A DNA stretch of 64,000 nucleotides, taken from positions 1 to 64,000 of the forward strand of contig NZ_JBHSHL010000033.1 in assembly GCF_042652965.1 (NCBI RefSeq), read 5' to 3'. Below, in pieces: positions 43,116 to 51,218 of the stretch. Below the pieces are notes generated by a model. The model searched no databases, had not been told where the DNA came from, and was given only the letters and a program-made list of their open reading frames with translations. Within the stretch, counting starts at the first letter, position 1. Each line of letters begins with the position of its first letter. The position numbers and the translations under genes were made by a program. This DNA is from Filifactor villosus (GTDB lineage: Bacteria > Bacillota > Clostridia > Peptostreptococcales > Filifactoraceae).

Positions 43116-44142
43116 AATTGCCCTTTTTGTCTGCAATCAAAGGTTTGAGTGCAGTATAGATTTCGCTTGATTTTTTATGGTCTTTGCTCGGAAACTTCTT
43201 CATCAAGGCGTTGTTAAGCTCCATTTTTGTCTTGCAGTTTTGGAGTATTTTTGTTACGGCGGGAGCATCGGACTTGTCCTTAAGCAGCTTGGCTACTTGT
43301 TTTTCCAAATCATTATCCATCGTCCGTTTCTTTTGTTGCACCGTGACGGGAACAACAGAGGTATCTGAGGCGGGCACGGTTTCCTTCTCCTCCAAAACGA
43401 TATCGCTTTGAAAATATTCCTTTAATACTTTGTTGAGAAAGAGCTGTTCCTCGGTCTGTGTTTGAGAGTTGTTCTGTACCTCTTGCTTTGTCGTTGTGGA
43501 AATAACGGTATCCTCGGCTGTTTGTTGTTTTGAAACGATATCGCTTTGCAAGTAATCCCTTATCATTTTATCAAAAAAGAGCAGTTCCTCGGCCTGTGTT
43601 TGAGAGTTCTTCTGTATCTCTGGTTTTGCGGTTGCAGAAACGACGGGTGTATCCTTGGGAAGGTCGGCTGTTTGTTCTTCTGAAGCAGTATTGTCGCGTG
43701 AGTATTCTTCTGCTACTTTCTCACAAGGACTCAGTGCATCTTCTTGTGTTTCAGCCTTATCTTCCGAGGCTTGTTCTTTTTGCTTTACTACATTTGTAAC
43801 AAGACTTACATTTACCTTTCTTTTCTTCCAATAGTCGACGAGGCTTTCATATCCTTTATCTTGGCTGACGATGCAATAATCATACTGATTCTCCGCATTT
43901 TCACAGATGATATATCCAAGGTAGGAGGACAATTGGAAGTCTAAAGCATTCTTATATCCGGCGATGACTCTTCGAAACAGTATTGTTGCTTTCGATTCGT
44001 TTAATCGTCTGTGAAGTCCGAAGGTGAGGCTGTCTGCATGCTCGGTGTAGAAAATACAGACGATATCCTCTTCAGAGAGTTTGTTTACTCCATTGAGACC
44101 CTGAGTTCTTACATTCTCATAATCTACGAGATAATAGTTCAT
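43114..44142 (-). CDS. NYN/PIN-like putative RNase with duplicated linker
   Basis: This 342-residue protein begins with a ~115-residue PIN-like domain: VDYENV (6-11) with D7 and E9, KNALDFQLSSYLGY and YCIVSQDKGYESLVDYW with further Asp residues, the acidic set used for metal-dependent RNA cleavage in NYN proteins. A long low-complexity linker (~125-265) follows and holds two copies of NSQTQ-EE-LF...K....Y-QSDIV. The end (275-342) is a helical, Lys-rich domain. AAAGGAGT precedes the ATG. It stands alone; the function is predicted from the fold only. Confidence 0.75.
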   Translation of the reverse strand: MNYYLVDYENVRTQGLNGVNKLSEEDIVCIFYTEHADSLTFGLHRRLNESKATILFRRVIAGYKNALDFQLSSYLGYIICENAENQYDYCIVSQDKGYESLVDYWKKRKVNVSLVTNVVKQKEQASEDKAETQEDALSPCEKVAEEYSRDNTASEEQTADLPKDTPVVSATAKPEIQKNSQTQAEELLFFDKMIRDYLQSDIVSKQQTAEDTVISTTTKQEVQNNSQTQTEEQLFLNKVLKEYFQSDIVLEEKETVPASDTSVVPVTVQQKKRTMDNDLEKQVAKLLKDKSDAPAVTKILQNCKTKMELNNALMKKFPSKDHKKSSEIYTALKPLIADKKGN

Positions 44143-44284
44143 TGATGTACTCCTTTTTACTTGATGTAGTTATTTTAACCTATGGACAAAAATCTGTAAA
44201 GTCTGGCGTTTCAGTGAGAGAAAAATATGTTTATATATCCGTGCAGTATCCGAAACCTCCTTGATGAAGAAGGTAATACCGAGC

Positions 44285-44410
44285 GGTTTTACGGGAGTCT
44301 TCCTTCGATTGATGGATATCAAGGGTTTGCACTCCATAGAAGAGAAAATGAATTTTTGTGGTTGAAAAATACTCATACAGATAACCGGACAATGCAACAG
44401 GTAATAGTAT
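44285..44410 (+). repeat. Family-A repeat, degenerate copy in a three-copy cluster
   Basis: It aligns to family A over GATGGATATCAAGGGTTTG, TTTTTGTGGTTGAAAAAT and the terminal AATAGTATAATAC, but with a longer right side. It directly abuts the next copy. Confidence 0.6.
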
Positions 44411-44411
44411 A

Positions 44412-44526
44412 ATACTATTATTCATTTGAGTTATAGATATAAGTAACCTGTATTCAACAGGAAATAAAATGGATTTTTGTGATCATAAAAATAAATATAA
44501 CCACGCTTCTATTGAAGAATAGTATA
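44412..44526 (+). repeat. Family-A MITE-like repeat, full length (115 bp)
   Basis: It starts ATACTATTATTCATTTGAG and ends TTCTATTGAAGAATAGTATA. Confidence 0.85.
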
Positions 44527-44530
44527 AAAA

Positions 44531-44566
44531 ACAGATATACCCATACTTCTATTGGAGAATAGTATA
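44531..44566 (+). repeat. Family-A right-end fragment
   Basis: Only the right third of a copy is present (ACAGATATACCCATACTTCT...AATAGTATA), directly following the full copy. It suggests nested insertion or recombination between copies. Confidence 0.75.
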
Positions 44567-44573
44567 ATACTAA

Positions 44574-44611
44574 AACACCCCGATGAAGGAGGTTCCAAGC
44601 ATCGGGGTGTT
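44574..44611 (-). terminator. Terminator of the DUF3798-linked ABC operon
   Basis: AACACCCCGATG (44574-44585) and CATCGGGGTGTT (44600-44611) form a perfect 12-bp stem. Read on the minus strand it is followed by a T-rich stretch, right after the last permease gene. Confidence 0.8.
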
Positions 44612-44631
44612 GAAAAGGAGAAGAACGCTGT

Positions 44632-45759
44632 TTATTTTGCCTGCGACTGGGGAATTCCCGTTCTCGCCTGCTGTCTAAGTTCTTCCGCTGCTCGTTGTCG
44701 TTCATATGCGTGCATAATCAATGCAACGGTTACGACACCGTAGCTGAGGAAGGTACGGAAGTATTCTCCGATCATGGCATCTCCCGTCAGAGCCTTTCCA
44801 GCCTGAGGCATAACGATGAACATCAAGTGGAAGAGGGCCGTTCCCACAAGGGCGTTGGGGATGGATGCCTTCGATACGCTCGCTCCACCGACGAGAAGGG
44901 ATGCCGCCGCATAGAGGGCTGCCTGATCCTGACCGGCATATACATTGAGGGTACCGATATTTTGCAGGTAGATAATCTGACCATAACATGCAAGTACAGT
45001 AGAGATTACGATGGATTGGATACGGATCTTATCCGTATTCAATCCCGCGTTGGATGCCACCTTCTGATCCTGACCGACTGCCCTCATGTCGTGGCCGAGT
45101 TTGGTCTTCTTAAACCAGATGGTAAAGAAGCAGAGGGCGACGATGAAGAGGATGGTTACGACCGGCACTTCAAAGGCAATGGAGTCCTTTCCGAAGGGAA
45201 GGTTCACCGTAAAGCTTAGAATGGAGTCAAACCCCCGCGCTGCATCGAGTTTCAGGGCATTTTTAATTCCATATCCCTGCGAAAGAATGATTTTTTTGTT
45301 TCGGAAGGGAATGACAGAACCACAGAGATAGAGCAACAACAGCATATAGATTCCCAAGATGAAAAAGGACAGCATCATTGAGGTAATCATCTCCCGACCT
45401 CTTGCACGGTTCAAGACACGTCCCGAGAAGTTTCCAAGTAAAATGGCGATCGGTGTTCCGATCAGCGCAGCTACCAACAGTCCCTGAAATCCCGTGACAC
45501 CCCAGTCCGTAGCAAAGATAAGACCGATCTGACCCGCCATGGATCCGAGGGGAATACCGAAGTTGATTCCCATACCTGCAAGGATGGGGATGATAAGAGA
45601 GAGTACGAAGAAGGTGTTTCGAACCATCCTTCGAGCGAGTTCTCCCGAAAGGTAGGACATGGGCGGCTTTGCAATGGCGATCCCGGCTCCGCATATCAGA
45701 AGGAAGAGAATGGGAACCATGTATTTTCCAAGACTTCGTTTCAAGTTCTTATTCATCAT
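44632..45759 (-). CDS. ABC importer permease (BPD/simple-sugar-nucleoside class), second
   Basis: This 375-residue protein with about nine to ten membrane helices has the conserved ...GAIAMREGQ-like cytoplasmic segment here as FSGRVLNRARGREMITSMMLSFF and GHDMRAVGQDQKVASNAGLN, typical of RbsC/NupQ-type permeases. It begins at an ATG overlapping the stop of the first permease, so both are translated together. Substrate is unknown; the DUF3798-type binding protein at the operon start defines it. Confidence 0.88.
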   Translation of the reverse strand: MMNKNLKRSLGKYMVPILFLLICGAGIAIAKPPMSYLSGELARRMVRNTFFVLSLIIPILAGMGINFGIPLGSMAGQIGLIFATDWGVTGFQGLLVAALIGTPIAILLGNFSGRVLNRARGREMITSMMLSFFILGIYMLLLLYLCGSVIPFRNKKIILSQGYGIKNALKLDAARGFDSILSFTVNLPFGKDSIAFEVPVVTILFIVALCFFTIWFKKTKLGHDMRAVGQDQKVASNAGLNTDKIRIQSIVISTVLACYGQIIYLQNIGTLNVYAGQDQAALYAAASLLVGGASVSKASIPNALVGTALFHLMFIVMPQAGKALTGDAMIGEYFRTFLSYGVVTVALIMHAYERQRAAEELRQQARTGIPQSQAK

Positions 45760-46829
45760 GCTTTGTTCCTCCTTGTCAATGCGTAGATAATCATTCCGTT
45801 GGTTACAATGATACGGATGACCTCGGAAACGTCGATGTTCAAGGCTCCGTTGATTACGATGGGAGTCATCGTCAGGATACCTTGGAACAGGAGGGTACCA
45901 ATAATGACGTTTAAGATGCTGGCCTTGTTTAGGCTCGCTCCCCCGATCAATATCGCCGCAACCGACTGGAAGGTAAAGGTAAGCGGTGCGGTGTAGAGCT
46001 GGATATATCCGTAGGACTGTTGGTAGACGATGATACCGATCGCTGCAATCGCCGTCGAAAGCATGACGGAGATCAGTCTCATCCTGTCGATATTGATTCC
46101 TGCAGCTCTTGCGTAGTCCGGGTTGGAACCTACGGCTGTAATACAGGTACCGAGCTTCGTCTTAAAGAAGGCCCAGATGACAAAGGCCCCGATGGCGAAG
46201 AAGAGGAACATACCCGTCGGCACCCTGAGTCCCGATGTAATGTTGAAACTCAAAAAGTTGGAGATCACTCCTACCGTCCTGCTCGTTCCGTCGGCGAAGA
46301 CTTCCTTCGTCATCCAAAAATCCGACACCGGGATCTGTTGACGAAGACCCGAACCTCCATAACTCATAACGGATACGGGATTTTTGTAGGGGAGTACGAC
46401 CCACATGATGCTCATAAACGCGGCAAAGGAATAGCCTACATAGGTTGCGATCAACATCTCGTCTCCTTTGATTCGATTGAGCAAAAATCCGTACAGGGCA
46501 CCGAGTATCAAAGAAACAAGCACTCCGAAGACCACTGCCATAATAATACCGAAGAGTCCGGTAAATCCGAATTCGATACTGGTGATCCCTCCCAAGATTC
46601 CTCCGATAACACCGATGGGTAGACCGAAGTTCAGTCCACAACCCGATTGGATCATCGGTATCATGGAAAGCACCAGGATGGAGAACATACCGAAACGGCT
46701 GATCACGTTTTCAAACGATTGGTCGAGCCTGATACCCGCCACGGGTGCGGCAAGAAACAGGATGAAGAGAAAGAGGGCAATGATGATCCTCGGCCAACCT
46801 ACTCGCTGTATAAAAGACTTAGTTTGCAT
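45756..46829 (-). CDS. ABC importer permease, first
   Basis: The start was placed at the ATG at 46829, behind AAGGAGGTAGCGAGA (357 residues), which overlaps the end of the ATPase gene. It has about ten membrane helices and the segments GFLLNRIKGDEMLIATYVGYSF and GTCITAVGSNPDYARAAGIN of the RbsC/NupP type. It pairs with the other permease as a heterodimer. Confidence 0.88.
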   Translation of the reverse strand: MQTKSFIQRVGWPRIIIALFLFILFLAAPVAGIRLDQSFENVISRFGMFSILVLSMIPMIQSGCGLNFGLPIGVIGGILGGITSIEFGFTGLFGIIMAVVFGVLVSLILGALYGFLLNRIKGDEMLIATYVGYSFAAFMSIMWVVLPYKNPVSVMSYGGSGLRQQIPVSDFWMTKEVFADGTSRTVGVISNFLSFNITSGLRVPTGMFLFFAIGAFVIWAFFKTKLGTCITAVGSNPDYARAAGINIDRMRLISVMLSTAIAAIGIIVYQQSYGYIQLYTAPLTFTFQSVAAILIGGASLNKASILNVIIGTLLFQGILTMTPIVINGALNIDVSEVIRIIVTNGMIIYALTRRNKA

Positions 46830-48426
46830 TCTCGCTACCTCCTTGCACAGACTCACCGCTCATAAGAAGACCGAACTTTTCGGCAGGGTCATTCGGAGAG
46901 AGGATTCCTGCGATTTTTCCTTCACAGATGACCGCGATCCTGTCGCAGATCGAACGAAGTTCTTCCAACTCCGAAGAAACCATGACTACAGTAGTCTTGT
47001 CTTCAACATTGGTCTGTTTGATCGCATCGAGGACCAGTTCTTTTGCTCCGATGTCGATTCCCCTTGTAGGTTCCGAAACGAAGAGAAGTTCGGGTTCCAT
47101 GGCAAAGGCCTTCGCCAGACAGACCTTCTGTTGGTTTCCTCCTGAAAGGTTCTGTGCCTTTTGTCCCGGTCCCGTTGTTTTGATGGCGAGTTTATCTATA
47201 TAGTCCTTTGCCAAACTCTTCATTGCCACTTCATCGCGGAATTTCAGACCGACGATTTTTTTGATAAACTTATCTTGAATCTGCATGGCGTTGAATGCGA
47301 TATTCCAATAGATCGGCTCTTCAAGCAGAAGGCCTACCCCTCGTCTGTCCTCCGATACAAAGGCTATCTTTCGCTTCAAGATATCGAAGGTATCTCCGAG
47401 TTTCAGTTCGCTGTTGTTGAAGACCACCTTCCCGCCGACGGGATAGGTACCCAGGATTCCATTGGGGATACCGAGTTTTCCTTGTCCGGCAAGACCTGCG
47501 ATTCCAAGGATCTCTCCGCGTTTGACCTTGAGGTTGACATCGCTGACCTGCTCTCCGGGCATGTCCACCCACAGATGTTCGATTTCCATGATATGATCTT
47601 CATCCGAGATCTGCGCACGCTCGGAAGAGGATTTCTTCTTCTTTTCTCCTTCTTCACGCCCGACCATTTTCTGTGCAATCTCTTCCACCGTCATTTCAGA
47701 GGAAGGTTTGTTCTCGACAACGATACCGTCACGAAGGATGACGACCTTATCGCACAGGGTGAGAATCTCACGCAGTCTGTGGGAGATAAAGATGATGGAA
47801 ATACCCATAGAAGATACTTTTTTTAGAGAATGAATAAGTATATCCGCCTCGGTTTCTGTCAGTACGGCGGTAGGTTCGTCCATGATAAGAAGCTTGACAT
47901 CCTTTCTGGTCATTTCTCTTGCGATCTCGATAAACTGTTTATGACCTACCGGCATCTCGCTGGTCAGCGAGTTGGGGTTAATCTCAACACCCAAGGTGTC
48001 CAAGGATTCTCCTGAGATCACAAGGTTGGCCTTGGTATCGATACTCTCATACTTCTTACCGAAGACCTTGGAGATGACCGAAGGGTTGGTTTTTTCCATA
48101 TTAAGTGTAATATTTTCCGAAACGGTAAAGCCCGGAATTAGATTAAATTCCTGGTGAACCATCCCGATTCCCGCATTCAAAGCGTCGATGGGGCTTTTGA
48201 AGTTGATCTTCTTGTTGTCGAAGAGGATCTCTCCATCGAAGCCTCCCGTATCGGCTATGACACTCATACCGAAGATGATATTCATAAGAGTTGATTTTCC
48301 GGCACCGTTTTCTCCGACCAGTCCGAGGATCTCTCCGGGTTTTATATCAAAGTTTACATCTTTGAGCACGACATTTCCGTCAAAGTGCTTTCCGACATTT
48401 TTGGCTTGCAGTAGTACTTCTCCCAA
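46819..48426 (-). CDS. ABC importer ATPase with two nucleotide-binding domains
   Basis: This 535-residue protein contains two ABC cassettes as in MglA/RbsA/NupO. The first has Walker A GENGAGKST (~37-45) and the second, from ~290, has degenerate GLAGQGKLG in place of a Walker A but keeps LSGGNQQKV and ELLFVSEPTRGID. In this family the second site often cannot hydrolyse ATP. It should power the two following permeases. A terminator hairpin separates it from the upstream binding-protein gene, so it may be expressed less. Confidence 0.92.
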   Translation of the reverse strand: MGEVLLQAKNVGKHFDGNVVLKDVNFDIKPGEILGLVGENGAGKSTLMNIIFGMSVIADTGGFDGEILFDNKKINFKSPIDALNAGIGMVHQEFNLIPGFTVSENITLNMEKTNPSVISKVFGKKYESIDTKANLVISGESLDTLGVEINPNSLTSEMPVGHKQFIEIAREMTRKDVKLLIMDEPTAVLTETEADILIHSLKKVSSMGISIIFISHRLREILTLCDKVVILRDGIVVENKPSSEMTVEEIAQKMVGREEGEKKKKSSSERAQISDEDHIMEIEHLWVDMPGEQVSDVNLKVKRGEILGIAGLAGQGKLGIPNGILGTYPVGGKVVFNNSELKLGDTFDILKRKIAFVSEDRRGVGLLLEEPIYWNIAFNAMQIQDKFIKKIVGLKFRDEVAMKSLAKDYIDKLAIKTTGPGQKAQNLSGGNQQKVCLAKAFAMEPELLFVSEPTRGIDIGAKELVLDAIKQTNVEDKTTVVMVSSELEELRSICDRIAVICEGKIAGILSPNDPAEKFGLLMSGESVQGGSENAN

Positions 48427-48560
48427 AATAGAATCACCCCTTTACTTAAGTGTAGTTTTGTTTTTTCTGTTCTTTTGAGAGGACCTTCCCGAACTTCTGC
48501 GGATTTTTATTTCCGATGAAGGAAGGATCAGGCGTTGGGGAAGGGTTTTGAATTAAAAAG

Positions 48561-48588
48561 AACCAACGGTCTGAGAAGACCGTTGGTT
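48561..48588 (-). terminator. Hairpin terminator/attenuator after the binding-protein gene
   Basis: AACCAACGGTCT (48561-48572) pairs with AGACCGTTGGTT (48577-48588) in a 12-bp stem with a GAGA loop. On the minus strand it is followed by CTTTTTAATTC. It is 12 bases downstream of the binding-protein stop and upstream of the ATPase, suggesting partial termination. Confidence 0.85.
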
Positions 48589-48599
48589 GATGACAGTTT

Positions 48600-49889
48600 C
48601 TATTCCTTCAGCGCCTCAAGATCTACATTTAGATTCATATATTTTTCAGGCACTTCAACTTTATCGATTCCAAGGTAACCCTTACCGTAAACATAGGTAT
48701 CCTGAGCAACGAGGATGTGGTTTGTCTTCTCTTCTCCGCTTGCACGGTCTACGTAGTAGGTACCCATCCAGTTTGCACCTTCGGTATAAGTTTCGATGGA
48801 TGCTTTCAGATCATCAATACTCGTAAGGTCTTTTGTACCTTCGATAGCACCCATTGCCAAGTCAACGGCACCCAAAGTGGTGGAATATCCCAAAGAATAT
48901 GCCCAAGTTCCCATTCTTTCTTTTCCGCCTGCCGCAACAACTGCTTCTTCAACCTTAGCGTTGATTGCCGGCCAATCTCCCGCAACATCTTTCAAGTCGA
49001 TGGAGAATGCTCCCGGATATCCCATGATGGGAGAGGGAAGATCTTGCTCCACGAAGAAGGCTCCGCCCGCTGCGATTCCTCTGAGCAAAGGCTCGGTGTG
49101 TGCGTCATTCGTACAGAAGAAAGCGGTATCCTTGCCGTATTTTTCGATCCAGTTGGGGATGTTCTCGGCGATAAACTGTTGTGCTCCCGGGATACCCACG
49201 TCACTCATTGGGTCCGGAGCGGTTTCTGTAATAAACTCAAGTCCGAGGTCCTTACAAGCTTCTTCCATGATTGCACGTCTGAGTGCCAGCAGTTCGATAC
49301 TCATATGTCTCGGGAAAGAAACGTGAACGAATTTTGTAGCTCCCATTTCTTTTGCAGCGGCGATGATACGATATCCTCTGGATACGTTGTCCGCATCCAC
49401 CGCCAAGTCGGCAGCTTCTTCCACCATCACGGTGTCTTCCTGCGGGGTCAAAGCGATCAGAAGAATGTCGGGATTCTTTGCTCTGATCTGATCAAAGGCT
49501 GCACTCGTTCCGGGAACGGATTGATTTACGATAATCGCTTTCATAAGCGGGTCATCCGCCATGGCAACGATCTTGGAAATGGTCGTTTCCTGTTCCTGCA
49601 TGAAGTTGTCGGGATAAGTATCGTGGACGATCATACCGCCGTTAGCCGCATCGCCGTATTTTGCAATGGCAGCTTCCGCACCTCTGAGTTCGTCTTCTCC
49701 TTGAGCTACCGTACCGGTAACGATACCGATGTGGTATTGTGCTTCTTCGACCGGTTGTTCTCCACCTTCCGCAGCACCCTCTTCAGCCGGAGGATTTTCC
49801 GCGGGAGCATTTCCGCCGCCACAAGCTGTCAATCCGATCAACATGGCAAGTACAAGCATAAAAGATAATAGCTTTTTGTAATGTTTCAT
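48600..49889 (-). CDS. DUF3798-type solute-binding lipoprotein
   Basis: This 429-residue protein has a lipoprotein signal (LTAC) and an acidic Ala/Glu linker, then HIGIVTGTVAQGEDELRGAE (~52-71) and later NVSRGYRIIAAAKEMGATKFVHVSFPRHMS, the DUF3798 pattern. DUF3798 proteins have a periplasmic-binding-protein fold and occur beside such ABC importers in Clostridia and Fusobacteria; their ligand is not established. It is the first gene of the operon. Confidence 0.85.
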   Translation of the reverse strand: MKHYKKLLSFMLVLAMLIGLTACGGGNAPAENPPAEEGAAEGGEQPVEEAQYHIGIVTGTVAQGEDELRGAEAAIAKYGDAANGGMIVHDTYPDNFMQEQETTISKIVAMADDPLMKAIIVNQSVPGTSAAFDQIRAKNPDILLIALTPQEDTVMVEEAADLAVDADNVSRGYRIIAAAKEMGATKFVHVSFPRHMSIELLALRRAIMEEACKDLGLEFITETAPDPMSDVGIPGAQQFIAENIPNWIEKYGKDTAFFCTNDAHTEPLLRGIAAGGAFFVEQDLPSPIMGYPGAFSIDLKDVAGDWPAINAKVEEAVVAAGGKERMGTWAYSLGYSTTLGAVDLAMGAIEGTKDLTSIDDLKASIETYTEGANWMGTYYVDRASGEEKTNHILVAQDTYVYGKGYLGIDKVEVPEKYMNLNVDLEALKE

Positions 49890-49981
49890 GTCTCCACCTC
49901 ACTATAATATTTTTTTTGATAATTTCCACAAAAGGCAGGATAGAAGTTCGCTACGCCCTTAATTATCAAAATGTTTAAATA

Positions 49982-50010
49982 ATTGTAACACAATTACAAT
50001 TGTATTTCAA
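49982..50010 (-). promoter_or_regulatory. Promoter and operator of the DUF3798 ABC operon
   Basis: On the minus strand TTGAAA (50010-50005) and TACAAT (49987-49982) are 17 bp apart. TTGTAA-CACAA-TTACAA (49983-49999) is a perfect inverted repeat covering the -10 box, as expected for repressor control. The regulator is not in the window. The rest of 50011-50360 has no gene. Confidence 0.7.
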
Positions 50011-50360
50011 TCGTAAAAAAATTTTTTTACAGAACCTTTTTTGAACCCTTGTCTTATATAGTTATATTTTGTGATGCGACAGATGTTTTAGCGGCATACA
50101 TCCTTTTATCAGAGGGAGTTTGAACAGAGGGAAGTATGGTTTCGGATTTTTTGTCAAAACGAATTTGCAGAAAATATCGTATAAAATCTGTGACCTTGTT
50201 GTATCCGCTTCTCTTTTCCGGTTGTTATCGATAGATAAACAGTGAGGAAGATAGTGCTCTTTCATTGCGTTTAATTTCGTTGTGACGAAGGCAAAAAAAT
50301 GGTATGATAGGGAGTGTATTCTAAGCATTTGATAAAACGACTTGAAAACGGAGTAAAACT

Positions 50361-51218
50361 ATGAACAAAATTGCAATTATAACCGACTCTACCAATGATT
50401 TGTATGCGAACGAACGGGGGGCTTGCCCCAACCTCTTTGTCGTTCCGATGTTGATCACTTACAACGATGAAAGGCAGTTTCGTGACGGAGTGGATAAGGA
50501 TGCCGTAGAGCTTACGAGGGACTTGGACGAGTTCAGGCCCAAGACCTCCTCCCCTTTGGGCGAAGACTTTGTCCTTACTTATAACAAGCTTTTGGAGGAG
50601 GGATATACCCATGTGATAGGGGTCTTTCTGTCCGGCGGGATCAGCGGTACCTATAAGAGTGCCATCTCCTATGCGGAATTCTTTGCGGATAAGGGCATAG
50701 AGACCAGGGTCTTGAACTCCAAAGGAGTGTCGATGGTAATGGGGCATACCGTCAGGGTTCTTTCGAAAAAGGCTCTGGAAGGTATGCCTTTTGAAGAACT
50801 CGTTCAACTGGGACAGGATATGCTCGATCGGACAAGCGTATATTTTGCAGTCGAGAGCCTGAAGTATTTGATTCGAGGGGGGAGGATTCCCAAGGTGGAG
50901 GGCACTCTGGGAGAGATGCTCGACATCAAGCCCATCATCGGTGTGACCGATGATGGAACTCTTCATAATGTAGCTAAGGTAAGGGGGAGAAAACGTTCTA
51001 TCAAGAAGGTTGCGGAGATGTTTGCACAGGATGCACGGGCCGCAAAGGTCGAGAATATTTTTGTCGTACATGGGCAGAGGGCGGAGGACGCCGCTTATCT
51101 CAAGGATCTTCTGGAAGAGCAATACCCCGGTGTGGAGGTGCAAGTTCATGAGCTCAGTGCTTTGCTTACCTGTCATACAGGTCCGGGAACGATAGGGGCG
51201 GTCATCTTTTGGGAGTAG
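50361..51218 (+). CDS. DegV-family fatty-acid-binding protein
   Basis: This 285-residue protein begins with IAIITDSTNDLYANE and has the DegV features: GVFLSGGISGTYKSA (~95-109) for the carboxyl group and RIPKVEGTLGEMLDIKPII in the second domain. Members bind long-chain fatty acids and, in some species, feed FakA fatty-acid kinase; no FakA is adjacent. The next gene overlaps its last codons. Confidence 0.9.
   Translation: MNKIAIITDSTNDLYANERGACPNLFVVPMLITYNDERQFRDGVDKDAVELTRDLDEFRPKTSSPLGEDFVLTYNKLLEEGYTHVIGVFLSGGISGTYKSAISYAEFFADKGIETRVLNSKGVSMVMGHTVRVLSKKALEGMPFEELVQLGQDMLDRTSVYFAVESLKYLIRGGRIPKVEGTLGEMLDIKPIIGVTDDGTLHNVAKVRGRKRSIKKVAEMFAQDARAAKVENIFVVHGQRAEDAAYLKDLLEEQYPGVEVQVHELSALLTCHTGPGTIGAVIFWE

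Noticed and set aside
44285..44566. CRISPR or tandem repeat array
   Set aside because: The units are ~115 bp copies of a dispersed family with inverted-repeat ends, not spacers between short repeats.
48717..49868. 383-codon plus-strand frame opposite the DUF3798 gene
   Set aside because: The DUF3798 lipoprotein is well supported, and the opposite frame has a Cys/His/Ser-rich shadow composition.
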